A stretch of DNA of 64,000 nt. It comes from Sternotherus odoratus. Its lineage: Eukaryota > Chordata > Testudines > Kinosternidae. The stretch lies in the NCBI GenBank assembly GCA_032164245.1, contig JAVMKO010000003.1, forward strand, positions 85,232,390-85,296,389, read 5' to 3'. Made by a program: the position numbers and the translations under genes. A model generated the notes under the pieces. It did not search any database, was not told the DNA's origin, and saw only the letters and a program-made list of their open reading frames with translations. Below are positions 1-10,868 of this stretch, piece by piece (positions within the stretch are counted from its first letter, which is position 1; each line of letters starts with the position of its first letter).

Positions 1-3
1 GGA

Positions 4-98
4 TGTGGAATAGACATGAGCAACACATCTCGAAGAACACCAGTTACGAAAGGTAGCTGTCTTTTCTTCTTCGAGTGATTGCTCATGTGTATTCCACA
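4..98. repeat. Foldback terminus of the DIRS-like element
   Basis: Positions 4-37 and 66-98 form an inverted repeat: GTGGAATAGACATGAGCAA on the left, and its complement around TTGCTCATGTGTATTCCAC on the right, separated by about 28 bp. DIRS elements need complementary terminal sequences for their circular intermediate, so this agrees with the element assignment. It may continue left of position 1. Confidence 0.7.
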
Positions 99-140
99 GT
101 AGGTCATTACAAGCTATATCTGCTGGAGGTGGGTAGGAGT

Positions 141-1033
141 TCACAAGTTTCTGGGAAAGAGGACTGCCCTGCTGAACCTGGCGTCATCCCTGATTTGGGA
201 GACAATCGCATAGCATGAGGTGAACGTGCAAAACGAATACCAGGTAGCGGCCCTACAGATGTCCTGAATAGGGACGTGGGCCAAGAAGGCTGCCGATGAG
301 GCCTGAGCCCCAGTCGAGTGCATCTTTTTCAATTGGTGGAGGGGGGGAACACCCATCAAATCATAACAAGTACTGATGCACGAACTGATCCAGTTGGAGT
401 CACTCAGAGATCGGCTGGCCATTCATGCGCTCGGCCGAGGCCACGAACAGCTGTGAGGACTTCCTGAATGGTTTGGTCTGCTCAAGGTAGAAAGCCAGAG
501 CCCTGCACACATCGAGGGTGTGGAGGCGGCGCTCCTCACTGGATGCATGTGGCTTGGGGCAGAGGATTGGCAAGATGATGTTCTGGCCCCTATGGAAGGC
601 AGAGGCCACCTTCAGGAAGAATGCAGGGTGTGGGTAGAGCTAGACCTTGTCCCTATGGAAAACTGTGTATGGGGGCTCAGACGTCAGGGCCCTAAGCTCT
701 GAGACCCACCTAGCAGATGTGATCGCCACCAGGAAGGTCACCTTCCACAAGAGGTGGGACCACGAGCACAGGGCCAAGGGTTCAAATGGAGGCCCCATAA
801 AGCGAGACAATATCAGATTCAGGTCCCACTGAGGAACCGGGGGCCTAGCATACAGAAAGACAGTCCAGTCCTTTGAGGAACAGGCCCGTCAGAGCATGGG
901 AAAATACTGTGTGGCCCTGTACTGGTGGGTGGAAGGCCAAGATGGCCGTGAGGTGCACCCTGATGGACAACGGCACCTGGCCCGGGGATCTAAGGTGCAG
1001 GTAGTCCAGGATCAGCTGGATCGGGGCAGCCAC
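141..1033 (-). pseudogene. DIRS tyrosine recombinase remnant
   Basis: Broken into frames at 845-1033, about 660-840, 400-609 and 141-422. Visible landmarks are the N-terminal segment with SIRVHLTAILAFHPPV, the box I arginine in SARWVSELRAL, FYLEQTKPFRKSSQLF, KKMHSTGAQASSAAFLA, and ICRAATW followed by FTSCYAI. From family knowledge the catalytic set is Arg, His-x-x-Arg and Tyr. The first Arg, the His and the Tyr are in place, but the second Arg of HxxR reads Gly here (HSTG), which would inactivate the enzyme even without the stops. Placement of the Tyr is by position only. Confidence 0.75.
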
Positions 1034-1148
1034 TGTGGAGACCCCCTTTTCAGTTGCCCATGAAGAGAACCATGCCCACTTCGCCTAGTACCGGTAGGCA
1101 TGACATGTGGATGGCTGTCTGCTCTCCGGCATGTCCTTTCTTCCCTAC

Positions 1149-1750
1149 CTAACCACTGAGCAGCCATGCCATGAAGTGGAGGGCTGCTAGCTTGGGGTGG
1201 AGGCTGTGGCCCCGGTCCTGCGAAAGTGAGGTGGCAATGGCTCTGGCCAGGCAATCATCCGGCTTGTGAGGGGGCCCGTACCAATGCTGTCTGGGCCATG
1301 ATGGGGTGATCAGCAGGACCCTGGCCGTGTCCATTTTTATCTTTTGCAGCATCTTGCTGATCAGAGGAAATGGGGGAAAAGCATAGAGAAAGTGGTCCAA
1401 CCATGACAGGAGGAAAGCATCTGAAATGGCGCACCTTCCCAGACACCCCATGAAGCAGAAGCGGGGGAAATGCCAGTTCTGCCGGGTCATGCACAGGTGC
1501 ACCTGGGGAGTCCCCCATGTTTGAAAGAGATGGTGAACCACTTCTGGGTGGAGAGAGCACTCGTGCTGGGAGGAGAAATCTCTGCTCAGGCGATCTGCAC
1601 ACTTGTTGAGGGTGCTGGTAGTTGGAAGGCCCTTAGGGAGATGTCGTTGGCTATACAGAAGTCCCACAGTCTGAGGGCTTTGTGGCAGAGGACTGAGCCC
1701 CGTCCAGGCCGTGTTATCCGTGAGGACTCAGACCGCCACTCCAGGGGTCA
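1149..1750 (-). pseudogene. DIRS reverse transcriptase/RNase H C-terminal remnant
   Basis: The minus-strand frame 1149-1667 contains LNKCADRLSRDFSSQHECSL, HPEVVHHLFQTWGTPQVHL, then LDHFLYAFPPFPLISKMLQK and LLITPSWPRQHWYGPP. The order ADxLSR, HPEV, LYAFPP and P.WP.Q.W is typical of the region after the RNase H domain in DIRS-type pol proteins. A degenerate DNT motif lies upstream near 1725. There is no reverse-transcriptase core (no YxDD). Frame changes are needed to connect it to the recombinase part. Confidence 0.75.
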
Positions 1751-1876
1751 TGGGGCGGGGGGGAAGGGGTGCTCCCCCTATGGGTACTGCTAAGGGAAAA
1801 CTTCCGGCACCAGTGCATGTGGCGAGCACGCACACCTACTGTGGAACAGACATGAGCAATCACTCAAAGAAGAACT

Positions 1877-2418
1877 GAACTTCTTGTTTTTATACCTTTA
1901 TTTCCTCTTCAAAATTCATATTAGCCCTTCTTATTGCACTCTTATTACCTAATGTAATGTTTGCGGAAGCCTATAGTGTCTGACAATAGACATCCCAAGT
2001 GTTAATTCAGGAGAAGGTACGCAATATCCAACCTAGACTGGAGGTCATTATGGTCAGACTTTTGTGAAACATGCAAGTTTCTGTCAATAGCCTGAATAGG
2101 AATTGCTTGCTACTGTTAAGTGGGATGGTATTAAAGAAAACAGAATTTCTGGTGGCTCTGCCTCACTCATATACAAGTCAGCTTGAGCATCATCAAGCTG
2201 AGGAAGTCTCAGTGTATGTTTCCAGATGTGAGTGCTACCTTTTCCATCTGAAGTTTCTATTATCTAATGCATTTCTTTAGGATCTTGAGAAATACTGCCC
2301 TTATTCTTGGGGGGTTTGTTATTTTGTATGAATTTTATGCTCTTACAAATGCAAGACATATCAGTAATGCAAGATCCAAACAAAGATGCAGATCCCGCAA
2401 AGACTTGCACCTTTTAGG
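1877..2418. other. Intron sequence, no recognised feature
   Basis: AT-rich sequence between the DIRS-like element and a hAT copy. Short open frames here show no family signature. Confidence 0.6.
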
Positions 2419-2637
2419 CAGTGGTTCTCAAACTTTTGTATTGGTGACTCTGCAAGCCTCTGAGTGCGACACCCCTTTTATAAATTGAAAACTTTTTAAA
2501 CATTTAATCCTCTTACAAATGCTGGAGGCAAAGCATGGTTTGGGGGTTGAGGCTGAGAGCTCGCAACCCTCTACATAAGAACCTTGCAACCTCTGTGAGG
2601 TCACAACCCTCGGTTTGATAACCTTTGATTTGGGGGA
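2419..2637. mobile_element. hAT (Charlie-like) short element
   Basis: Begins CAGTGGTTCTCAAAC and ends in a degenerate inverted copy (GGTTTGATAACCTTTG). It contains direct-repeat-like GCAACCCTC/CACAACCCTC segments typical of short hAT derivatives. No clear 8-bp target duplication survives. Confidence 0.7.
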
Positions 2638-2710
2638 AATGTGATGTCAATCAAAATAAGCCCAAACTCAGAATGAGATTAAAGAGATAAAATCTTATAT
2701 TTCTGTAGTA

Positions 2711-2979
2711 CAGTAAAACCTCCATTTAACGGACTAATTCGGGCGAGGGGGTGTCCGTTAAATCAGAAAGTCCGTTATTTAATAATAATAAAAAAAATGA
2801 GCTGTCGGAGCAGCAGCCCGCCCGCCACAGGGTTGGGGCGACAGCTCCACAGCCCACCCGCTGCCTGGACCCGGGCGGGAGCCGGCAGCCAGCCCGCCAG
2901 AAATGGATCAGGAATGCATCAGACTTGCTCAGAAATTTTGTCCGTTGCATCCGAAGTCCGTTAAATCGAGGGTTTACTG
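2711..2979. mobile_element. Tigger/pogo-type MITE
   Basis: 269 bp with terminal inverted repeats CAGTAAAACCTCCATTTAAC and, at the right, the inverted match ending CGAGGGTTTACTG. It is flanked on both sides by TA (2709-2710 and 2980-2981), the target duplication of the Tc1/mariner superfamily. A second internal pair (TCCGTTAAAT / GTCCGTTAAAT) extends the repeats. Internal sequence is GC-rich and non-coding. Confidence 0.88.
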
Positions 2980-3049
2980 TACTATCTGAATGAGATTTTT
3001 TGTTTAGAGTACGTTTGGTGTACTCATTTAATTAAAAAAGAAACTTGTG

Positions 3050-3190
3050 GGTAAGTCTATACTACAGAGGCCATGTCAGCATAACCCCATGTCGTCGATG
3101 AAGTCTACACTGATGGAGGGTTTTTTTCCTGTTCGTGTAGCAACATCACCACCTCAAGTGACTATGGCTACATCAGCAGAAACTACCATT
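3050..3190. mobile_element. Fragment of a GTCTACACT-type MITE
   Basis: GTCTATACTACAG and AAGTCTACACTGATGG with alternating short motifs resemble the MITE family seen more fully at 16382-16679, 21141-21425 and 59036-59375. The ends are not defined. Confidence 0.35.
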
Positions 3191-3497
3191 TCAGTAAGGT
3201 AAAGATTTATATAAAGTGGACGAAGAATCAGCTTTGCAGTTAAGTAACACTGGAAAACAGTTTCCAATCTGTTGCACAAGTTAATGACAAACCCTTTTTG
3301 GATATTTTAACAGTTTTCATAATGTTTACTACATGAAGTCACTAATTATTCTAGTTTTAAGATAGAACTTTGAAACTGATCCTGTGCTGTTTAATAGCAA
3401 AGTTGATTTCCAGTCCAACTGTACAAAGCCAGTCACGCCCCCCGGAGATTTTCAGTGCTTTTAAAAACCTCTTATATATGATGTTCTTATTTAGTAA

Positions 3498-4340
3498 ATC
3501 ATAGAACAGTAGGTCCAGAAAAGGACCTTGGGAGGCCATCTAGTCCAGTCCCCTGCATTCAAGGCAGGACTAAGTATTATTTAGACCATCCCTGACAGGT
3601 GTTTGTCTAGCCTGCTCTTAAAAATCGCAAATGACGGGGATTCTACAACCTCCCTAAGCAATTTATTCCAGTGCTTAACCACTCTGACAGTTATGAAGTT
3701 TCCCCTCATGTTCAACCTACACCACTCTTGCTGCAATTTAAGCCCATTGCTGCTTAAACTTTGAAGATAGGACAATGAGAACCATTCCCCCCCCCCCCCC
3801 GCCCTTGTATACTTGAAAACTTGTCCCCCCATAGTCTTCTCTTCGCAGACTAAACAAACCCCATTATTTCAATCTTCTCTAAAGGTCATGTGGTCTAGAC
3901 TTTTAATCTAGATTTATTGCTCTTCTCTGGACTTCCTCCAATTTGTCCACATCTTTCCTGAAATGTGACACCCAGAACTGGACACAGTACTCCAGTTGAG
4001 GTCTAATCAGAACAGCGCAGAATTACTTTTCATGTCTTGATTACAAACTCCTGCTAATACATCCAATAATGATGTTTGCTTTTTTTACAACAGTATTGAC
4101 TTATATTTAGCTTGTGATCCGCTATGACCCCAGATCCATTTACGCAGTATTCTTTCCTAGGCAGTCATTTCCTATTTTGTTTGTGTGCACCTGACTGTTC
4201 CTTCCTAAATGGAGTATTTTGCATTCGTCCTTTTTAAATTTCATCCTATTTACTTCAGACCATTTTTCCAGTTTGTCCAGATCATTTTGAATTTTATTCC
4301 TATCCTCAAAAACACTTGAAGATTCAACCAGAGAATCATA
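3498..4340 (-). mobile_element. CR1 LINE, 3' part
   Basis: On the minus strand, a decayed reverse-transcriptase tail runs down from about 4320. It has a segment like LEKWSEVNRMKF and a 3' coding part (3581-3832) containing RGNFITVRVVKHWNKLLREV followed by VESPSFAIFKSRLD. It ends in the CR1 3' UTR, with the plus strand reading CATCTAGTCCAGTCCCCTGC and ending at ATCATAGAAC. This is the standard 5'-truncated CR1 of birds and reptiles. A 14-C run interrupts it near 3787-3800. Confidence 0.9.
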
Positions 4341-5948
4341 TTTAGTACTTATCTATAAAATAACCTTTTTTTTAAGAAGGAACTCTATATATCAAGTAAA
4401 ATTTTCTCATGACTGAACATGAAGTAATAGCTGACTAGCCAATTCCAGGCTTGCCACTTTAATCAAGCAGTGCGGTTCTGCTGCACCAGAAATTTTAACT
4501 TTACACATATAAAGGGCAGACTGATGCGCTTCTACCATATAACACTACGGAACAGGTTGCTTCCACTCTTGATTGTCAGCATAATGGCCACCATAAATCT
4601 TTATTTGGCCTTTTAAATGGTAGTTATTAAACCGCCAAAAAGATCATTTCGGAGTGGGGAGATGTGCTTTATAACCTTTAATATCTCTTCTGTTACTACT
4701 CTACTGACCGTTGCCGAGTTACAGTGCTTCCAATCTGTTCTGGATCTGAAGTATAGGAGTCTGAACTGCTGTAACCATCTGCTGGTAGAATGAAAGTACA
4801 AAATTTAATTTTCATTTTTGTTGTGTTAATTTATCAATTTAATTATGCTAAAACCAGCAACAGGTTATATTACCTATGCAGAAATAGAAAAGATTATTTC
4901 AAGTCCAAAAAAGAAATATGTACCTTATTTTTGTACTTCCCTGTAAGACACCATCTGGGCAGGATTCTAAACCTTGAGTCAAAGTGACAAAGTTCCCAAA
5001 GAAAGTAACAGTAATGCAGTCGTTGGGAGAACAAACAGACAATGCCAACTATGTGAACAAGTTGGTGCATTTTTAAAAGAGGAAGAGCAAGATTTAAGAG
5101 TCAGGCTTATTTCAGAACCTTTTAAAATACATCAGAAGACAAAAACAAGCAGCTAATGTGTTTAGGTTCCTCTATTTTGTGAGCAGTTTCTGCAGGACCA
5201 AGGCCTTAAAGCAGAATTCCTTCTTAGACACCAAATCAATCAAAGTCTTTGCAAGACGTATAGAGATCAGGACCATGCAACTTCCCTGACACATATCTGA
5301 GAAGGGAAACAACGCTGAAGCAGGGCAGCAGCTATGTTTTTGACTTAATGAACTTTGACATGGGTTTCCAGCCAATCTGCAGCAATGTGAGAGGCAATCA
5401 CAGAACTATTTAGATACCACCTTCTTACACGATAGCACCGCCTTGGGAATTTATCAAGCTGAGTTGACTGTCAGGATCTAAGTAGCTCCTAGTAGAAGCA
5501 CTAAAAACTTCTCAAGCAGACTGAAAAGGCTCTCACACATGTGAATGTGGATATGGAACAAATTGGTAAAACTGGCTCATTAAAGTGGAATTCCATCACC
5601 ATCTTGAGGGGAATCTCAAATGAGCGCATAGCACGACTTCATTCTGGTGAAGAGTGGTTTAGTCAATAATCACTACAGTATGAGACTTGCTATGACCTGA
5701 TGTTATTGCAGTCAGAAAAGCAGATGCCCACCTAAGAAAACCGAGACTCAGATAATGAAGTCTCCTTTTGAGTTAGTTAGTATCTTTGGCAGAATATATT
5801 AATCTCTCATGGCACAAAGGGCTTCCAAAAGAGTCAATGCAATAACCTGAAAAAAAGGTGATACAGTGACACAGGTCAACTGGTTCATGAGATGCCAAAG
5901 TAACTGACAAGTGTAGTTGGATGAAGTTAGCCTACATGAACCTCATAG
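4341..5948. other. Intron sequence, no recognised gene
   Basis: Nothing certain. A segment near 5560-5615 shares AAAGTGGAATTCCATCA and neighbouring words with 16925-16945, so part may be an old, unnamed repeat. Small open frames (for example 4790-4987, 5172-5375) have no recognisable motifs. Confidence 0.5.
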
Positions 5949-5956
5949 GTCAAGAC

Positions 5957-6235
5957 CAACAGTTCTCAAACCGGGGGTCGCGACCCCCCGGGGGTTGCCG
6001 CCTGCTTCCAGGGGGTCGCTAGCTCCCCAGGCCGCCGGCATGCCACCGAATTGATTGCTTCCGCAATCGGTGGCTTTTCAGTGGACATGCCGTGTGCCTT
6101 AAAGGGTCCACCAAAAAGCTTCCGCTGGATGCGGAAGTAATCAATTCGGTAGCATTTTGGCAGACATACAAGGGTTGCACCGTGCCGCCAGAGAAGAAAA
6201 AAGGGTTGTGGTCTCAGGAAGTCTGAGAACCGTTG
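5957..6235. mobile_element. hAT short element with perfect target duplication
   Basis: 279 bp, starting CAACAGTTCTCAAACC and ending TCTGAGAACCGTTG, imperfect inverted repeats of the hAT type. It is flanked by GTCAAGAC at 5949-5956 and 6236-6243, an exact 8-bp duplication. The interior is GC-rich, including a GGGGGTCGCGACCCCC palindrome-like stretch. Confidence 0.92.
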
Positions 6236-6243
6236 GTCAAGAC

Positions 6244-8232
6244 ACTGGTGAAGAGCAGGTAGAGAGAGCCACATTGCCCTGTTTATAGCTCAAATCTTTT
6301 TCATTTACCATCTTAAGCATCAGCATTAATTTAGAAGAGTTCCCCCGGGATGCATCATACCGATATAGAAGTTCTCTGGGCAAAAACCAGTTTGGGACCC
6401 TGAGATCCATGACACAGAAGTTTCCTCAAACTTTAATTACCAAGAAGCATGTAGAATAAAATCCCACCTATGGGTCTAGATTCCCTGTAGTATCTTTCAC
6501 GAATAAGACTATGTTCAAAAGCATTCTTGGCTGAGTAAGAGGAGGGATTTTATAGGACTTTAAGAAAACCTAATTTTTTGGCTCTACAGAATATGTTTAG
6601 AACCCACATTATATCCAAGACCTCTGGAGCACAGAACAAAAGGTTACAGTATAGTTCCTGGTAAACTCCGGATAGCAATATATTCTAGAACCCTTAAAGG
6701 TGTTTGGTGCTCATTGAAAGGAAAATTTAAATTTTTATGTTGATGCTGATATGGAGGCAGAGTGCCCTAGAATTCAGCTGACAGAAAAACTTGCTTTTAA
6801 GTGAAGCATATCTTCCGTCCCTTCAGAGATGGACCAGAAGGACAAGACAGACTAAAAAGAATCATGAGTGTCCCTTGAGTTCATTGCCTGCTGTAGAAAG
6901 GCATCCACTCATTCCATAGAGGTGTTGTGTAGCATCCAACAAGCTGTAAGTGTGTAGTATTGACTTCAAATACTGAGACCAAAGGATACTGGGGACTGTG
7001 CTGGAATCACTGGTAGAAAAGATATTACAGGATGCTTTGGTGGTGAAGCTACCTAGCTGGGAGTAGAGGAGAAGCTGTGTGGCACAGAGAGAGGCCCAGT
7101 GCTCAACTGTTAAAGTCAACTCAGGCTTATGATACAAGGATTTCTCTTTCAAAAGCTAAGCCCCCCAAAAATAAGTTTACACTTCAGTCTGTCTCACTGG
7201 TGAGCTGAGACCCAGAGGTGAGAATACTTCAGAGACGGTATCTTTACATTAAGAAATTCTCACCTGTCAGGTTTTGTTTTAAAAGAAGACTGCAGGTCCC
7301 CATACCCTGTGCAGTTGGGCTGAGTTCTTTATTATAGATGGTAAAATTTCTCTCCCCCATAATGATTTCCACCACTTTCAGATTTGTCCAGTAGGCAAGT
7401 CACATACTGATCTGGACTGAGGATACCAATCTTTTGGCTTGTATTTTGGCCTTCCACAAACAGAACCATAGATACGGCCTTGTAATTTATTTCAATACCT
7501 TTAAAAGCCCTCGGGAGGAAAAAATGGAATGCATTCATACAGGTGTGCCACAAAATAGAGACAGTTGAGATCTTGTTCATAATACTTTCAACTTTGTTTA
7601 TCTTGTATTTGGATTAAATCGGTGTTTAGTTTCTTCCATCAAGCTACCATAGACTAGCTGAAAACATGGACAAAGGAAAGGCTTGACTTATTTCCACTTC
7701 AGAAATATCTCTTTTGCAGATCTGATGATTTCTGAGGGAAATTCACCCATGGTAGGACCTACTCTCAACTTAGAATTGGCTGCAAGAGATTTTTAAGCAT
7801 TCACTTTACTAAAAGGCATGTAACTGCACTATTTTGGCTGGAAAATACCAATATTTATTAAATTATATCCTCCACAACTGGATTTAGAAGCAAAGTGGAT
7901 TCTCTTCTTGGTTAGAGATAAGAAGCTACTTCCTTATTAATATCTTCTCAGCTTCTTCCATCAGGCTCAGTTTAACAGTTTCACCCTATGGTCAGAAAGA
8001 ACAGCCTGACATATGATGCTAGGTCAGACTTTTGGAGTTGGAAAATTCTCTTGAATAGGGGGATCATGATGCATAAAAATTTCTTCCACTTCTCACATAT
8101 TTGCTTCCCTCTATTTTTTATATTTTTAAAACTTCTGGATGAGAGAAGTCAACAGGTGCCTTCATTTCCTCAACACCTGCACCTTGTCCATATCATGGCT
8201 ATAGAAAACATCTCTGCTCAATGACTTTTGAT
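6244..8232. other. Intron sequence, no recognised feature
   Basis: About 2 kb in which I recognise neither a gene nor a named repeat. The frames at 6862-7152 and 7332-7580 are short and lack family motifs. Confidence 0.5.
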
Positions 8233-8245
8233 ATACCTACACTTA

Positions 8246-8362
8246 TATGGCTAAACCACCCTGAACACGCCTGATCCCGTCTGATCTCGGAAGCTAAGCA
8301 GGGTCAGGCCTGGCTAGTACTTGGATGGGAGACCTCCAAGGCATACCAGGTGCTGTAGGCTT
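8246..8362 (+). promoter_or_regulatory. 5S rRNA-like head with type 1 internal RNA polymerase III promoter
   Basis: Aligns along its length with vertebrate 5S rRNA: ACCACCCTGAACACGCCTGA, TCTGATCTCGGAAGCTAAGC, AGGGTC, TTGGATGGGAGACC and GGTGCTGTAGGCTT. The A-box, intermediate element and C-box are essentially intact. Differences around the GAGACCTCCAAGGCATACC segment and the attached body show that it is a SINE promoter rather than a working 5S gene. Confidence 0.88.
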
Positions 8363-8495
8363 AACATGGGCGTGGGGCTAGCAACTCCACCCTGTGAGGG
8401 ACCGAATTGCTACTGAAACACCAACACCAGAAATAGAGGGATCTGTGGTTGGTGGCCCATACCCCGGCTGGGGGGTGACGGCCTAAGAGAGAGAG
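8246..8495 (+). mobile_element. 5S rRNA-derived SINE, complete
   Basis: A 5S-like head (8246-8362) is joined to an unrelated body (8363-8495) that ends in an AGAGAGAG tail. The insertion is flanked by near-identical 13-mers ATACCTACAYTTA at 8233-8245 and 8496-8508. The head is missing only about the first three bases of a 5S gene. 5S-headed SINEs are a known class (SINE3); which LINE mobilised this one cannot be read with certainty from the body. Confidence 0.88.
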
Positions 8496-8508
8496 ATACC
8501 TACATTTA

Positions 8509-9877
8509 CCCAGCAGGGCAGAAGACTACACAACAGTATAAAACAGGTTGCTGACACATTGTTGAAATAAATATACAGGCTAGCATGCTGGGAATTACAG
8601 AATTAGAAGAGGCATGGCATTTGCCATCTCCTGTTTAGTGGCTGCAGGCTGCTGCCTTCCACACACACACTATTGCTTTTTTGTCTCACTTGTCTGCAGG
8701 GCCAGACTGCTCTAACAAGGAGTTAGAGCAAGAAAGGGCCCTTTCAGAATTCAGGCTCTGAATGCAGCAGCAGTCTGCCACTACAAGACAGCACATCATT
8801 GCACGTCTTCTCCATCATGCTGGAAGACTTCTGAGTAAGGACCAGGCACTCTGCACCAGGAAAAGGGACAGATCAAGAAAGAAGGGGACGGAAAAGAAGT
8901 GACCCCAAAAGAAAACTATAGCACTGAAACAGAGTTCATGAGTAAGGAAAATACTGTTGCCAAAAAGGGATCTATTGTCTGCCTTATACAGCTGTTTCAG
9001 AATGCTCTGTCAACTGATGCCATGTGGAGCACTGTGACAGTTTTAGCTGCCTCCATACTGCATGGCAAAGGATCTAATGAGGACTAATGTCAAGTATTTA
9101 TTTCTATTGAAGGAAATTATACAATATAATGAACAAAGTGAATGGAAAACAGTTTCAGGAATAAAAACCACAGAGATTAAATACTTAGACTGAGATCTGA
9201 TTTGTGACTAGTTCTGTGTGATTACATAGAACAGGCTAATTAAATCTGTATAGTACAATATGTATATTTGGTGTAAAGAATATTAAAAACCAAATTACTG
9301 CAACCAGGATAAACAGAGGGTTGACAAGTTAACTGTATCTAGAAAAAATGTCAAAAGTCAATCACAAGGAATTGTGGTATTTTGGCTCTCAATTTTTCAA
9401 AGGAACTGAAACAGTGACAGCTGATGCCTCCCTTTGGTATACAACAGTTTTCTAATCTTCAAAAAAACCATGTTGCTATTTGGTTTTCAGACAAGAGTGG
9501 GCTCAAATGCTACTTAAAGCTATTTCTGTTGGAGATAAAGAATAGTGTAGCCAGTTTACATTTCAGGGATTATGGCTGAACAGGAAAAGAAAAAATAAAA
9601 CAGGTAATTTTTTTTTACCAGATTGAGGATTAGATCCTCAAATGGCGTAAATTGGTATAGCTCCAATGAAGAAGCCAGAGAAGCTATACCTATTTTTATC
9701 TGCTATTATCTATCCCTTTATCTTTTTTTAAGTCAGGAAGATACTTCTTAAGTCAAAATACTATGTTGGACATTTGTTTTAAGAAGTTTCTTGCTTTTCA
9801 GGAACAGTTTGTGCTCTTATTAGCTGGAGACATCAAGAACAATTCAGGTTGACATACCGTTAAAGTCTGATAAATGG
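8509..9877. other. Intron sequence, no recognised feature
   Basis: AT-rich, with no coding or repeat signature I can name. The frame at 8899-9087 shows no known motif. Confidence 0.5.
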
Positions 9878-9885
9878 ATTAAAAG

Positions 9886-10108
9886 GGTAACCAACCTAAT
9901 TACACAGGCGGGCCACATAAACCTAAGCACAACTTTGTATGAGCCAAACAGATTCTACATACTTTTGAGTAGATGAAAATGATGTTAACAAAACAAAACA
10001 CTAATGAATCAGCAGTTAGTATAATGTGTTGAAGCAGGTCGTCGGTCTTATAAAATGCTCTGGGGTAGGCCTTGTACAGCCCTTGGGCCACAGGTTGGGC
10101 ACCCCTGG
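9886..10108. mobile_element. hAT-like short element next to a splice donor
   Basis: The right end, read on the minus strand, is CCAGGGGTGCCCAACCTGTG; the left end reads GGTAACCAACCT, with CAGGCGGGCCACA further in, an imperfect inverted match. It is flanked by ATTAAAAG (9878-9885) and GTTAAAAG (10109-10116), seven of eight matching. The exact ends are approximate. Confidence 0.7.
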
Positions 10109-10132
10109 GTTAAAAGATGCTTTGATACTTAC

Positions 10133-10231
10133 CAACTGTATTTCCAGCTACAAATTTTGATGAACTCATATTATTTTCTTCTGAGAGGTCAGGTGGTTTC
10201 ACAAGTAGAGGGCTAGTGGGATTAGCAAGAT
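10133..10231 (-). CDS. REPS1: REPS1 exon k: last exon in the window
   Basis: 99 nt. It completes an Asp codon and then encodes [20 protein letters not shown] and [12 protein letters not shown], ending in phase 1. The acceptor is acctag and the donor is gtaagt. The following exon (beginning in human with a Ser-rich [12 protein letters not shown] segment) was looked for down to position 1 and not seen, so the next intron exceeds 10.1 kb. A hAT-like copy begins only about 16 bp beyond the donor. Confidence 0.95.
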
Positions 10232-10689
10232 CTAGGTAGAAAAAAAAGATTATTGCTATTCTTTTTATGCAAGAGTAAGTGATATACAAAATACACTGAA
10301 ACGATCCTTCTCCTTGGGGGCCAAGACTTCATTAACAAAAGTTCAGCCTTAAACCAAAATTTTGCACTTGACTTGAATTTTAGACAGGTAAACTACAATG
10401 ATACTATCCACACCATTATAATTTAAAACACAAAAATTATTCAATTCATAAATAAAAATTAAACTTTGAAACTTTACATTTCAATAATGGTATATAATTG
10501 CACTGCTTAATATGCATATCTCTAATAATTTTTCCAAATATTTTATCTTATAAAACATTCATTTCTTGGGTCAGTGGTGAAATGCCTGAGTACGTATCCT
10601 TGCACGCTTTAAGACATTTGTTTTGCCCTCCTACGCAATATTGTAAAATTATAGTCAAGTTTATAAAATATTGCAGTTTTAGGATTTAT

Positions 10690-10868
10690 TAAGTTAATAT
10701 GGGTCCCTTTGTGCTAGGCACTATACAAGCAGGACATAAGCAAGTCCCTGCAATGGAGTGCCTACCTTGATTATAAACTCTTTGGGGCAGAGGCCTTTTG
10801 TTATATATCTACGCAGTGCCTAGCAAAATGGGGGCATGTCCTCTAGGTACTACCATAATATTGTACAT
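10690..10868 (+). repeat. Old SINE/LINE tail repeat (GTGCTAGGCACTATACAA type)
   Basis: GTGCTAGGCACTATACAAGC, CAAGTCCCTGCAATGGAGTG, AACTCTTTGGGGCAGAGGCC and AGTGCCTAGCAAAATGGGG follow the order of a common amniote interspersed repeat that also occurs at 13770-13862 and 24995-25085. Family name uncertain. Confidence 0.55.

Larger units (their letters stand above)
1..1876 (-). mobile_element. DIRS-like tyrosine-recombinase retroelement, internally deleted
   Basis: Read on the minus strand, the 5' terminus (1828-1876) is followed by a short leader, then RNase H-like and tyrosine-recombinase-like coding remnants, then a terminal foldback that runs off the window start. The ends 62-103 and 1828-1876 are inverted copies sharing TTCTTCT(T/C)GAGTGATT and GCTCATGT. 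The order RNase H then recombinase, with inverted terminal repeats and no integrase, fits DIRS elements. Gag, most of the reverse transcriptase and part of the leader are missing, with a junction near 1745. Several frameshifts and stops show that it is dead. Confidence 0.8.

Noticed and set aside
8246..8362. A functional 5S rRNA gene
   Set aside because: The head is joined to a SINE body and bounded by target duplications, lacks the first bases and has changes in conserved positions; no T-run terminator follows the 5S end.
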